From Heterobasidion occidentale (taxonomy: Eukaryota; Basidiomycota; Agaricomycetes; Russulales; Bondarzewiaceae), in contig JBCAQO010000004.1 of NCBI GenBank assembly GCA_039111635.1, positions 3,162,001 through 3,226,000 on the forward strand: a stretch of 64,000 nucleotides of DNA. The letters are read 5' to 3'. The first letter of the stretch is position 1; each line of letters opens with the position of its first letter. Under the pieces are notes generated by a model. The model was not told the DNA's origin. It saw nothing but the letters and a program-made list of their open reading frames with translations, and searched no databases. The translations under genes and the position numbers were made by a program. Shown here piece after piece: positions 35,841-46,576 of this stretch.

Positions 35841-35973
35841 GGTGGGTGGAAGACTCAGAGGCGCGCACTGCACAACGGTGACCACGACGCGACGCGAAGG
35901 GTCACGATGAGTCACGTCACGAAAGATATTAGTGTCACGCACACTTCCGACTCCGTCCGATCGTCCTCCGGCC
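35841..35973. promoter_or_regulatory. Compact bidirectional promoter (CTF8 / hydrolase)
   Basis: Only 133 bp separate the two divergent start codons, so both genes must use overlapping promoter sequence. No TATA box is visible. A GTCACGATGAGTCACGTCACG stretch around 35905-35925 has repeated GTCACG/TGAGTCA words that could bind a bZIP factor, which is speculation. Confidence 0.5.
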
Positions 35974-36950
35974 ATGGACGCAGCTGCACAGCCGCTCTTC
36001 CCCAATCCCCTCGTGCTGCCCACTGGTCTCGCCCTCGAGACATGTTTCGCACCTGCGTTGCTCGACGGTGGAGGTGGCGGTTATGGCGGTGACACCGCAC
36101 CGCGCTCTGCTCCAGGTAGTAAGCTGGCTGTATGTCTACATCCATGGTCGCGTCTGGGTGGCAACATGAACGATCCGTGCGTCGTCGTTCTCATCTTCGT
36201 ATCATTGCGCCAAACCAATCCATAATGTAACCTCACTTTGACCCGTCACGATCCTCCGTTCGTTGTATGCGCCGCGACTGGGATCGAACAGTGTACTTGA
36301 AACACTCGTCCATCCACTGACACGTAATGGATACCATGTCCTGCGATACAACGCGCGTGGCGTGGGCGACTCGTCCGGAGCTGCTTCGTTCACGGGCTTT
36401 CAAGAGGCCCAGGATTTGAGGGAACTCGTGCAGTACGCCGTTGCAAGGCTCGGTGGCGTCCAGGAGCTGGTTCTCGTCGTATGTCTCCTTCGGGCTTATT
36501 CTGGCCTGATCTACTCACATTGATCACATCGATACCCAGGGATATTCTCATGGCTCTCTTATAACGTCACTCCATCCCCCGCTCTCTTTACCGACGCGAA
36601 CGTCGCATATACTCATATCCTACCCGTTCGGCCCGCGGCAGTTCCTCACAGCGTTCAACTCTGGAAAGTACCAGGACGCCATCGAGGCTCTTCTGAAGGA
36701 CGCGCGTGCCAGAGCCCTCATCGTCTACGGGGACGCGGATGAGTTCACGAGCACTTCCTCGTATGCAGGGTGGATTGAGCGCTTAAAGAGCGTTGCGAGT
36801 ACAGGTATGGGAAGAGAAGAAGGCACCGTTTGGGCGATGGCGCACATCGAGTGCGTGACGGGTGCAACGCATTTTTGGACGGATCATGCACGGGGGGAGT
36901 TGGTCCGCGCGGTCGAGGCGTTCCTCGACGAGGGTTCCCACTTCAGATGA
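35974..36950 (+). CDS. Alpha/beta hydrolase
   Basis: Serine hydrolase fold of unknown substrate. Exons 35974-36176, 36292-36478 and 36540-36950 give 266 aa in frame. The oxyanion-hole strand is LAVCLHPWSRLGGNMNDP, followed by GYHVLRYNARGVGDSSGAAS. The nucleophile elbow is GYSHGS, formed across the second intron (LVLV joined to GYSHGSLITSL). The acid lies in ALIVYGDADEFTS and the His in VTGATHFW near the C terminus, so the triad looks complete. The pattern matches small eukaryotic and fungal esterase/peptidase-like hydrolases of the CocE/YheT-like kind, but no substrate follows. No signal peptide is present, so it is probably cytosolic. It faces CTF8 head to head. Confidence 0.8.
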
Positions 36951-38506
36951 TCCCTTTCTAACCCGCCTTGTCCGTCCTCGAGGAGCCCTAAGATCGGCAA
37001 TGGATGCATTGACGGTGGCTTATCGTTAATCGTACGTGCCCTCTGTACTCCTATACATGTACCGACTATATGTATTGCATGTTTGCCAGGAGCTGTGCGT
37101 CCAAAGAAAGGACGCTTCGCCAACTACCCTTCAGTCGCTCCTGCTCATGCCGAGGGATCATGCGCTCGCTGCTGAGCCATCGAGCCCCAGCGTTTTTGCG
37201 AGATGCTGTGCAGCTCGGCATGTCAATATCATTATGGCCGCGTCTCCTTCCGTGCCTCTGCCCGCAGCTTCTAGTAGAGCTGCGGATGGGGATGAGTAAG
37301 TACAGGCTCGCTGACTGTCTATCGGCGGCTTGGTTCTCGAGCAGGCCATCACTGCCTGGAGATGCTCCTCACAGGATGCTAACAGCTTGTCTGGTTGATC
37401 GGAAAGCCCGGGGCTCGGTGAACGTCAGATTTCAAAGTATTCTGTACTCGTGTGCTGTGCGGAGGTGTCTTTCATCTTGAGAGTAGGTATTGCTGTGTGC
37501 TTATTGAGGGCACTTTCTGCCCTGCATCCCGCCTCGTGATCACGAAGGGGCTCCCAACGAACGGCATACGTATATGCGCCTTGTTTGAGTAATTGTGGCA
37601 GTGGCCAGGATGGGAGCGTCTGTCATTATCTCTTGTGTCCATGCGGACAGCGGTTCCTCATCAGACACGCTTTATTCACGTTTGGTACGTGTATACCTGG
37701 AATCCTTGGCCTTTAGCGGTTAGCACCTCTTCTGTCTTGTTCGATCTACCAAGGAACCTATGCTTCGTTGGTAATGACTGGGGCTGTACTTGAGGAGACT
37801 GGAACGAGCTAGAGCTTCACTTGTTCTTATTGGATTTCGATGCCTCTAGCATTTCCATTGATCAACCAGCGCAGCGCGTTCGACACGCTTCGACACGTCG
37901 CAGCTCGTCTGTATTAGCTGAAGCTGTACTCGGACAAATTGTTCATTCTATGCTAGCGGCTTGGCCTTCTTGTCGTTGCGCGCGATTGCGGGGATGGCTA
38001 GTTTTCGCCCCTATCGTGCTTATCTGGAGAGCTCTACTTGCCAGTCATGCGCTTGGTAGCCAGTAAGTCGGCTTGGCCGATCATGTCTGCTGCTTTGATG
38101 AGGTGCTTCACTTGCTTGCCTATTCACCTGTGCGCAGCTAGTCTCCCAAAGGCATCAACGTATGCGATCCTCCTTCAGCGTCCGACGTGGTCTCCGGATA
38201 TCCATGTACAGCCCTGCATGCTTTCTATCAGGTATTCTTTGACTTCCCTTGTTCCTCAATTCCTATATGTCAAGGGTTCTCCTTTGGCTGAGACAGGGCT
38301 GTACCTAGCGCAGCGGCGCGTAATATTAGCAAGAATAGCTACCGGTAACTCTCTCACCTTGAACTTCCAACGTCGGACCCACGTTGCAAAGTCAGGCAAC
38401 GGAATTGGCTTCATAGTATGCAATTTAGAACGCCCATCATAATTGCTCACTTTGGCTCTGCTAGGCATGTCGGACTAGGAAGGGCGCTGCGCCGTACGCT
38501 TATTAA

Positions 38507-38899
38507 ATGGATGCCGACGCCTCTTCCTTCGCGTCAATTCCCATCCTACGTACAGCATATGTGGACCCTGTCGGCGCTCTGACGCCACTCGTGGAGAAAG
38601 GTAGGGTCGCGGAGGTCGTGCGCCCCCTGAGTGTATGGAGCAGGCTGTACACCGTGGAAGACTTGATCACACTCCATGACGCGTGCGGTGATTTGACTCC
38701 AAACGGAGGTTCCCAAAGGCCCATCTACGACCCTGCATCAGTTTGTCGAGTATTACAGGCCAGGGTTGGCCATGCGTCGTTCTGCTTGTCCAGATCAACT
38801 GTCGTGAAACGTCCCGCGCTCATTCGACAGTTACGTGCTCAAGACGCACTAGAAACTTCAGGCATCATCAGAAACTTGGAGAGCAAGTGGGGATATTAA
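38507..38899 (+). CDS. Hypothetical small protein, doubtful
   Basis: An uninterrupted frame of 130 codons with ordinary composition: MDADASSFASIPILRTAY at the start, then LVEKGRVAEVVRPLSVWSRL, YTVEDLITLHDACGDLTP and a C-terminal LRAQDALETSGIIRNLESKW. No family is recognised, no signal peptide or membrane span is visible, and no intron is needed. It stands alone in the gene-poor block. It could be a lineage-specific gene, a relic or chance. Confidence 0.3.
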   Translation: MDADASSFASIPILRTAYVDPVGALTPLVEKGRVAEVVRPLSVWSRLYTVEDLITLHDACGDLTPNGGSQRPIYDPASVCRVLQARVGHASFCLSRSTVVKRPALIRQLRAQDALETSGIIRNLESKWGY

Positions 38900-40561
38900 C
38901 GCATCAGTAAGTTTTATGGCGCTCACACGCCGCCGCTGGCCTTAAACTCACGTATGCTTAACCAATCTAGGACCTCGGCATACTCATTTTGGAGTAGAAA
39001 GAGACGTTTCACCGCGGAAAAAGGTCACAAGTTTAGTGAGTGCAGTCGGTCACACATCGCATTTACACTATTTATCAGTTTCGTGCACTTGCGTGTTCTC
39101 GATAACATCCGATCGTACCTTTGTATGAGATTTTTCTTGGTTGCGTTCCCATCGGCACATTTTCTAGGGTGTACGCGCCCTTACACGCCCTTTTTTGCCA
39201 GCTCCATTCTATCGTTACGTATCTCTTCACTGAGGCGATGCAACCGATTCTGGCGTCCTGGTTCCGCATGCACTCCATCTCATGAGATTGAGTGCGAGTT
39301 TCTAGGCAACTGAATCTCTGCTCCTCACTCAAATAACGCGGCGTGCTTGGAGCGCTGAACAGCGCGAGTTTCATGTGACAACAGACCAAGCAGGTCAGTC
39401 CGTCCACTAGGTGGTGATCCTGACCCGTTCACTTACCTCCAAAATTTGTGGCCCGTGCATCGAAGCCCCTAATATAAGGGACCCTGCCCACGATGCGCAC
39501 AGCCTCTTCCGTTACGGACTCCAAGGAACATTCTCGATGCTCTATCTGTACCTAAATATGTGCATGGTAGGCAGCTGGTCTGCACAGCCTTGCCCGTAAG
39601 CAGGCTTCTTTGGGACTTGTGAGTTCTGGACTTACATGCTTCCCTAGAAGGACCTCGTCGTCAATTATCTTTATGGAGAGTAGTCTGATGATCGATGGCG
39701 CGACCTCTCAAGGGTGGATGCAGCTACCGTTCTTATTTTTGCGTCCACGATATCTTTCTCTCATGTGGTGGCACATTTCTAGCAGATACTTTTGTGAGAG
39801 AAGATAATTGTCATGGTGGAGCCCGGCTAGGTCAGGATAGTCAAGCTAGCCGTAAGCCGCGATCTGCATAACCAGGTTGTCGGCATTGACCGTTATTACA
39901 GGCAAACAATGCGGGTGAGGCTAGGTCGTATGATTCCCGAGGTAGCGTTATGGGGTAATGGTATCACAATCACCTTTCGAAGCCGCTAAAACTCACCTCA
40001 ATATCATAACAGCTCGAATCACTGGGGGGCAGTGTAGATTGGTATCCTCTACTTTTTCGTCCTAGAAATCTCTCACCAACCGAAGTTTAGGCTATAGGTT
40101 TGGCTTTACAAGCGATCGTCCTGAATAGACAAATGAGTGATCCAATGTCCGATGTTCGTGGGCATGGGTGTGTTATAACAACGATGTCAGCGTTCCGATC
40201 AACTACCGATCAACGTTCACATGAAGCCTGTGTCTTTAGATGAGACCAAATGATCGTAAACCAAACCAGACCATCAACGCCATCCAGATTGGTGTCAATA
40301 TCGCCGTGACTGTTGACCAAGATCACGTCCGCTGAAGCGTAAATTTCCGTCTCGTGGCTATTGAAGCTTTTCGAGGCCAGTGGATAAATGATCGCTTTCT
40401 CCCTAAACGAAGGCTTCAGACTTAGTATCCCTTCGCGCTCGTGGGGCGTGACATGAGACGCATAGCATACAAGCAGCTCGAAGAGGTATGTCGAAGCATT
40501 AAACATGCTGCAATGTGACACGGGCCTACATGATCAAGAAAGAGTGAGGTGACTGTCCTGC

Positions 40562-41439
40562 ATGAAGAGGAAAACTAACATCCGTATGATCACACTTGTC
40601 GTTGCCGCCTGGTGCACCTTTTCACTGATTCGGCCCGCAAATGAGGCCGTTGATGGCAGCCAAAGTGTGAGCCCGGCTGAAGAGAGCGAAGTGTACGACG
40701 TTAGACTAATGAAGAACCCGATTTATTTGTGTCGCGCACTGTTGACGCTTACTATTATTAGGCCGGCAGGTTGGAATGTTTCTAAAATCTCTCGGAAATG
40801 TATGACTTGGTTGATTGCTTTGAAGCGCCTACGAGTGCTTTGCTGTTCAGGCCTGGAAATAACACGGCAGTTGACATTGCGCAGCACCCAAAACGTTCTT
40901 TGGCTTCCCATTGTGATACAGACTGTGCAAACGGCTTCCTGCTCGTGGATGACGCATGCCAGACCCATTGCACAGAAGTGCAGGTATCCTTGCTAAAAGC
41001 TGTGAACAAGCAACTATGATGAGAAGTGGAGAAAAAACAACTCAAAATAGACTTTGCGGTCCTTGATCCGCTAAAATTAATGTCCTCATGCAAAACCGTC
41101 AGAAGCTCTGATGTCGAGAAGGTCGGGGGTAGGGTTGTGCGAGGCAAAGAGATCTATGGTTCCGGAGTGATCCATTAACTGTTTCATGCCTCAGCATTTT
41201 TCAGGAGTAAATTGTGTTCAGGTTATGACAGCCATACCGGATTGCCCATGCTAGAGGCGCTCATCGAGAGCGCGGCCCCGCCAAATGAATGGCATGTGAC
41301 ACTGCCTCCACACAAAATGTTTTTTACGGAAGACAAAAGACTGTTCCCCGTTGTGTCTGAGGTCACATGGCCCAGGTCTTTTGAACGCAATATGAATACA
41401 GAATTCTTGTGTGACGGCACTGTCAATACGAGATGTTGA
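40562..41439 (+). pseudogene. Possible decayed gene for a small secreted protein
   Basis: Three protein-like pieces lie in order on the plus strand but cannot be joined by clear splice sites. The first (40562) starts with a signal-like MKRKTNIRMITLVVAAWCTF. The second (40798-40985) reads FRPGNNTAVDIAQHPKRS then LASHCDTDCANGFLLVDDAC, with several Cys. The third (41212-41439) reads LPMLEALIESAAPPNEWHV and ends FLCDGTVNTRC. The frame of the second piece is closed by a stop just before it. I think this is either a small secreted protein gene with unusual introns or a relic of one. No function is proposed. Confidence 0.25.
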
Positions 41440-44400
41440 TCAATCATGGTCAGTACATGCAGAGAATCGATTGATTACTGAAGCGCAGTGCTCTGAGATG
41501 AGCACAAGGACCCAAATGGATTCAACACTGATGATCTGAAGGATACTGGCGAGAGGCGCTACGTTGACCAGTGTGGAACGCCGCGGTGATGGGCAAGACA
41601 GTACTAATGCGCAGGCAATTGTCAGAGCATCTCATTCGCGCTCACGACGAGTCAATAAACAATTGCTTTGTTTCGGTTTTGACGCAGCATATTTAGTCCG
41701 CAGTTTTGCAAGGAAGAGATATGAGTGTCGGCGGTCAAGTCAAAATCGTGTCAAAACTCGGCAGCAGCGGCATGATGAATTTCATGTGAGCACATGCCGC
41801 GGAGCTCAAATATCTGGCCTCATCCGATTGAAGACCCCGACGGGTTCTCTCATCTCTGACCACAAGGCCATCGGTCACTTCTTCACTTCTCAAGTTCTCT
41901 TTATCGTGAAGGGGAGTTCAGAAATTTGGGGCTTACCATTTCAAGTGCAGAGCGGTGCATATGATGAACTTGCAATGAAGATGCAGGGCCTCATCTGTTA
42001 TTCCGCAATTCTGATCCTAGTCACCCACGCAGCTCCAGGTATCAAGGATTGCATTATGTTATATGGGCTGCGCGGCATGTGGAAACGTCAATCTATCAAG
42101 GAGGCGATACAGCATGAAAAGCGCAGATGCCGTGGAATAACGGAAGTTTCGCTGAGCCGATGACCGCCCGAGCAGGCTCCGCAATCGAGGTGAGCATAGC
42201 ATCGGCTGGTACCGTTTGAAATCATTGACAGCATCCTTCTGTCTATTCCGTTTCAAAGACATGTTCCCAAGTTTCCTGCGGCCCGCATACAAGATGGTTC
42301 AGCTGCGCGCCCCTTGCCGTCGTCAGCGCTCTTCGCTTCATTCATAGATGCGAATGCATCTTCTTCATTGCGCAGAAATTTGACTGAGCGCATGCTGCGC
42401 CTCAATGTCATCAGTCCAAAAGGACGTCTCGCGCCGGATCACACTCTATGAGGTGCACGATATTTCCAGCACGTCGCGAACCTAAGAGGCTGTGCACACT
42501 ACCCTCGCACTGGCAATTATGCTCACACCACCAATACTGCGTGTATAAGGCTCTCTGCTGCATGTCTTGCGTCGTATGCCATACAGATGACTCAGATCAC
42601 CCACATCCGCCCCGCTTCCGAGGATCCAAGTTCAAGTTCCGAGACACGGTGGCAGCAGCGGCATAATCGATATCTGGCGCTTCGAATTCCTGGTTCCGCT
42701 CAGTTAGAAGGCATAAAGCGATGCTGCGAAGCCGTTTCGGAAGGATCGTTCCCAGGACAGATCACAGGTAGGCCGCGTTCCGAGGTCAAGACTCTTCTTC
42801 TCAGCGCAGGAGGCTAGCTATTCCGATTCGGTCTTGGATGAAGTAACGCCAAGCATAGATGTCTACATGGCCCGCCTAGGATTGATCGCCATCATCATGG
42901 CGGAACACGTCTCGGCACATGACTCCTTGTGGAGAAGGTCTGTCAATCAACCAAGTAAGCTGCATACAGTCGACAATGGGCCTACTAGCACAATCAGGAG
43001 CGCCTGCATCGGCCGTCCGATGATATTCGCACTGTGTGCCATTCGTAAGACCTGCTCTCACAACGTTGGGCACCTGAAGCATTCCAGTCTCGAACACGGA
43101 CAGGCTCGCCTCGTATACTCTGTACCGAGACTGTCGTCACATCGAGGGTCTGTTTGACGCTCGGGGGCTGTGCATCTCGCAACCCAACGTCGACTCGTTA
43201 GCAATTGTGCAGCCTCCTTATATTTGTGCCCGTAAGTTGCTCAATGAGCCCGATGCGGTTGTTGGCTCAAGATACGTCCCCTTTCAGTCTAATAGTCCAT
43301 GTTGCCTGAGGGCGCGAGAATATCCTGTACAGCATCTGCGATTGCGTATCCTCGCGCAAGTTGCCGAGGGACAATAGGTGCATCGTACACAGCTCCTGTC
43401 TGCCCATTTGGATACATCGAACGAGAAGACATGCCTACATATGATTAAATGCGTACCCGACAGCCTCGAAGCAGCGGCCAGCCGCACACGTGCCGAGGCG
43501 AAATCAGGCGTCGGCGTCGTCCTGTCTGCGTCCGTCGCATCTACGGACTCGCGCTGGCTGTCCTCGGTTTTCGAAGGCGCGGCTCGTGGCGGCCGCGTCG
43601 CCGCGTTCTCTCCGGGCAGTCCGAGCGCACTGGCCGTAACCGCCGTACGTTTACTTGTTTGCCTGGTGGGCAAGGAGACGTCACCGCTCGCGGGGCAGGA
43701 CAAGACGCTGCGTCGCATGTACCCATGTACGTGCCCATCGTGTACGCGCGGCAGGAACGTCGGGCCCGCACATGCTCCCTATGGCTATAGACGCGCCCTG
43801 ATATGCACATGCTGTGAACCGCACGCCACCGAGCGATCAGAACCAGAGCCAGCGGCACCGGCATAAGACGCTGGACGAAAGAGGCAAAGCGAGGCGGCGC
43901 ACCGTCATAACACCGCGACCCGCATATCGCTCTCACGCCGACAGAATGATGATCTCCCGACGCCCAGGCTTATCTTTGCCTGTACTTGTCGTGCGTCGTA
44001 CCGCATAGTACGGCAGCCGTGCAGGCTCGAGGCTGGTTAGTTGGATGCCTAGACCAGATGCGGGGGTCCGAGTATGTCGCCTTCCCTGAGACATGTCATT
44101 ACCAATGACATTGCCCAGTCGAAATCCTAGGAGACCCAGAGCCCCGGCGTGGTGTGGCGAGACGGCTGGCGGGCACATCAAGGAGCGTCGTGGGCGTGAG
44201 CGCATACATCCCTACGCTCTAGCCATCGCAGCACCGCGCCCCCTTCGAGCCTCGAGCCACACCCAGTGTACGGAACCGAACCGAACGCCGCGCCGAACTT
44301 CTCTTCCCCAGCGCGCGCGAGCCGAACACGTACGAGCGAGTGCGCCCGGGGCAGATAGAAGACGCCGGCTATCTACGCGCCGACATGTGTATCAGATATC

Positions 44401-44749
44401 GTTCATTATGACGCGGGGTGCATGATCGGGGGACCTACAGCTGCCACGGACGGACGTGTATCGTCGGGTGCAGATATCGACGGCTCATCGGCAGCTGCTT
44501 TGATCCGACGCAATCCAGTCGTGATCCGCGAATGGAGATGGAGGCGCGCGAGCGAGGCCACGACGATCCCAGATCGGAGCTCGAGCACCGAGCACGTTCA
44601 ATCGCGCAGAAGCACTTGAGCCCTCGGTCGCATCCGATCGCGAATTGAGCCACGGGCGACGGAGAGATGGGTCGCGCGCGCGCTCACCATCGCCCCCGCG
44701 CGCGCAAAGCAGAGCAGAGAAAAGCGCAGAGGGGCGCTGCGCCGGTCGT

Positions 44750-44770
44750 GGATCGCGGATCGCGGATCGC
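44750..44770. repeat. Triplicated 7-bp tandem repeat
   Basis: Three perfect head-to-tail copies of GGATCGC inside the GC-rich part of the gene-poor block. Confidence 0.8.
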
Positions 44771-44960
44771 AGGGCGCAGCGAGCGTGCAGCCCGACAGCA
44801 GACGCGAGGAGCCAAGCGCGCGGAGCCGGATGCAGGGCAATGATTGAGATCTCGGGATATACGCAGGAACAGGTAGACATGCAAGCCACGCAAGCGCATA
44901 TTAGGCACAGGAGTCATAGTAGAGAGCACTGTGTATGCGCGTGTCCGTGCGTCAGGTACT

Positions 44961-45073
44961 CAGAAGAGCGCCGATCGGAGTGTATCGACCACGTTGCCTG
45001 ATTGCTTAGGGGATCCGGCAGGCCGAGCTGTGCACATCGCGCGCCACGAGGTGCACAGAAGAGCGCCGATCGG
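44961..45073. repeat. Direct repeat pair, 18 bp
   Basis: The word CAGAAGAGCGCCGATCGG occurs at 44961-44978 and again at 45056-45073, 95 bp apart. It may be a remnant of a local duplication. Confidence 0.7.
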
Positions 45074-46576
45074 GGGCGGATCGCACATGTTGTCAGATGA
45101 GATGCGGGAGCGAGATGGGCGCCGTTTGGCATGTGCCAGTGGGTACTCGTGCGCGCGACAAAGCAAGGTGCGCCGCTGTGTAGGCGGAGACGCGCAGAAG
45201 CCAGAAGAAAGGCGAGCATGGAATGAACTCCGCAGAAGGAGAAGACGAGAAAGAATAGCCCCCATTCGAGAGAAAGGGATCCTGATGTTCCTTTTTGTAA
45301 AGAAGGGGGGAGAGGCCGCAGATATCCAGTGAGCCTCAGTTGGTGGGATTGGGATATAGTGGGTTATGTGGTGTGTGGATTCGAGTGATTCGAGGGCTGC
45401 GAGCCAACGCCAGCAGGTCGACGATCGCAGCGGATGAGCTTGCATTGTGTGCAAGCAGATCGTCCCCAGACGCGACCCACAGCCTCCGCATACTGACACA
45501 AGCAGCACCCTTCCGGAGAAATCGAAATCTAGCAGCCCCTGTAAAAGACCCCCGAGTATGAGACGCGAATGAGCCCGGCGACCTCGAGGCGCATGATAAT
45601 GGCGAGCCGCTCGCCGCCTCGTGATTTGAATGCCGATATCAGACTCCGCACGTCGCGGAGCACAAGCACGCGCTCGGCCGCGCTCGGCCTACGTGCAGAG
45701 ATGGAGCGATGACGAGCGTGCGGCTGCGGCGTGGGTTGAAAGGCGGATCCAAGACCAAGAGGACTGCTAGGGCGCGCCAAGCGTCTCACCATGTGGCGGC
45801 GACGCGGGGGGACACTGTATCCGACGGGCGGATAGCATGGACAGGTTTCTAGGGCCTGAAAGCCAAGGGTACGTCAAGCAAATAGTATGATAGCGTGATG
45901 TGGAGACGGTGTTATATGGATTATTTGTGGCTACGGAGTAGGTGAGGCTACGTAGTAGGTGGTGTGCGATGCCAGAACCTTGTGGCTGCTTGTTGTCGCC
46001 GGAAGGCTCTTGTTGACGATGGTCCGAGATGAAGGGAATGGTGCATGTGCACGCCGGGAGGCAGTTGCTTTGGAGCATTGGCGAGACGAGGCGAGAGTTG
46101 TGGAGAAAACTTAGTTCTGGTGTATGCGTGGCGGATCGGCATATGCAGGAGGCAGTGAGCGGGCACAGTGCCTCCGCAGACAGGGCTCGCCGAGTATGGG
46201 GCCACCACTTTCCATGGAGCTGTTTGCAGCGTATGACTGTATGCGCGTCGGCGAGCGTGTGGGTGTGCACATAACGGGACTGAGGCTGAGACACAAGCTC
46301 TGATGAATGGGCATGGTGTGCTACATAGCCAGCCGTGTAGACGGCGACGGTGATGAGAGAATGAACGATATGTATATGATTGTATTGAATGAGAGTAGAG
46401 GAGTTGTTGTGGAGGGCTGGAGGGCAGTCATCCTGAACGTTGTGTGGCAAGCCGGGGCGCCAAGCCGGATGACTTTCCTAATGCAGACGCACAGCCTCGT
46501 TCACCGCCTTTAGTTCTGGAAATTCTGTGCTTGTTTTGGAGGTTCGTTTTATAGGAGCGGACAACGCGCGAGGGGC

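Larger units (their letters stand above)
36951..46576. other. Gene-poor block, 9.6 kb
   Basis: No known gene family is recognisable over 9.6 kb, while flanking DNA is packed with genes. The first part (to about 43 kb) is near-neutral in base composition with short broken frames; the part from about 43.4 to 45.8 kb is strongly GC-rich with CpG-dense words and small direct repeats. A few frames could be small or decayed genes (38507-38899, 40562-41439, 41564-42163). I see no transposase, reverse transcriptase or long terminal repeat. Confidence 0.5.

Noticed and set aside
45767..46450. 227-codon minus-strand frame
   Set aside because: His/Ser/Thr-rich, no domain, overlaps the likely PMC1 promoter.
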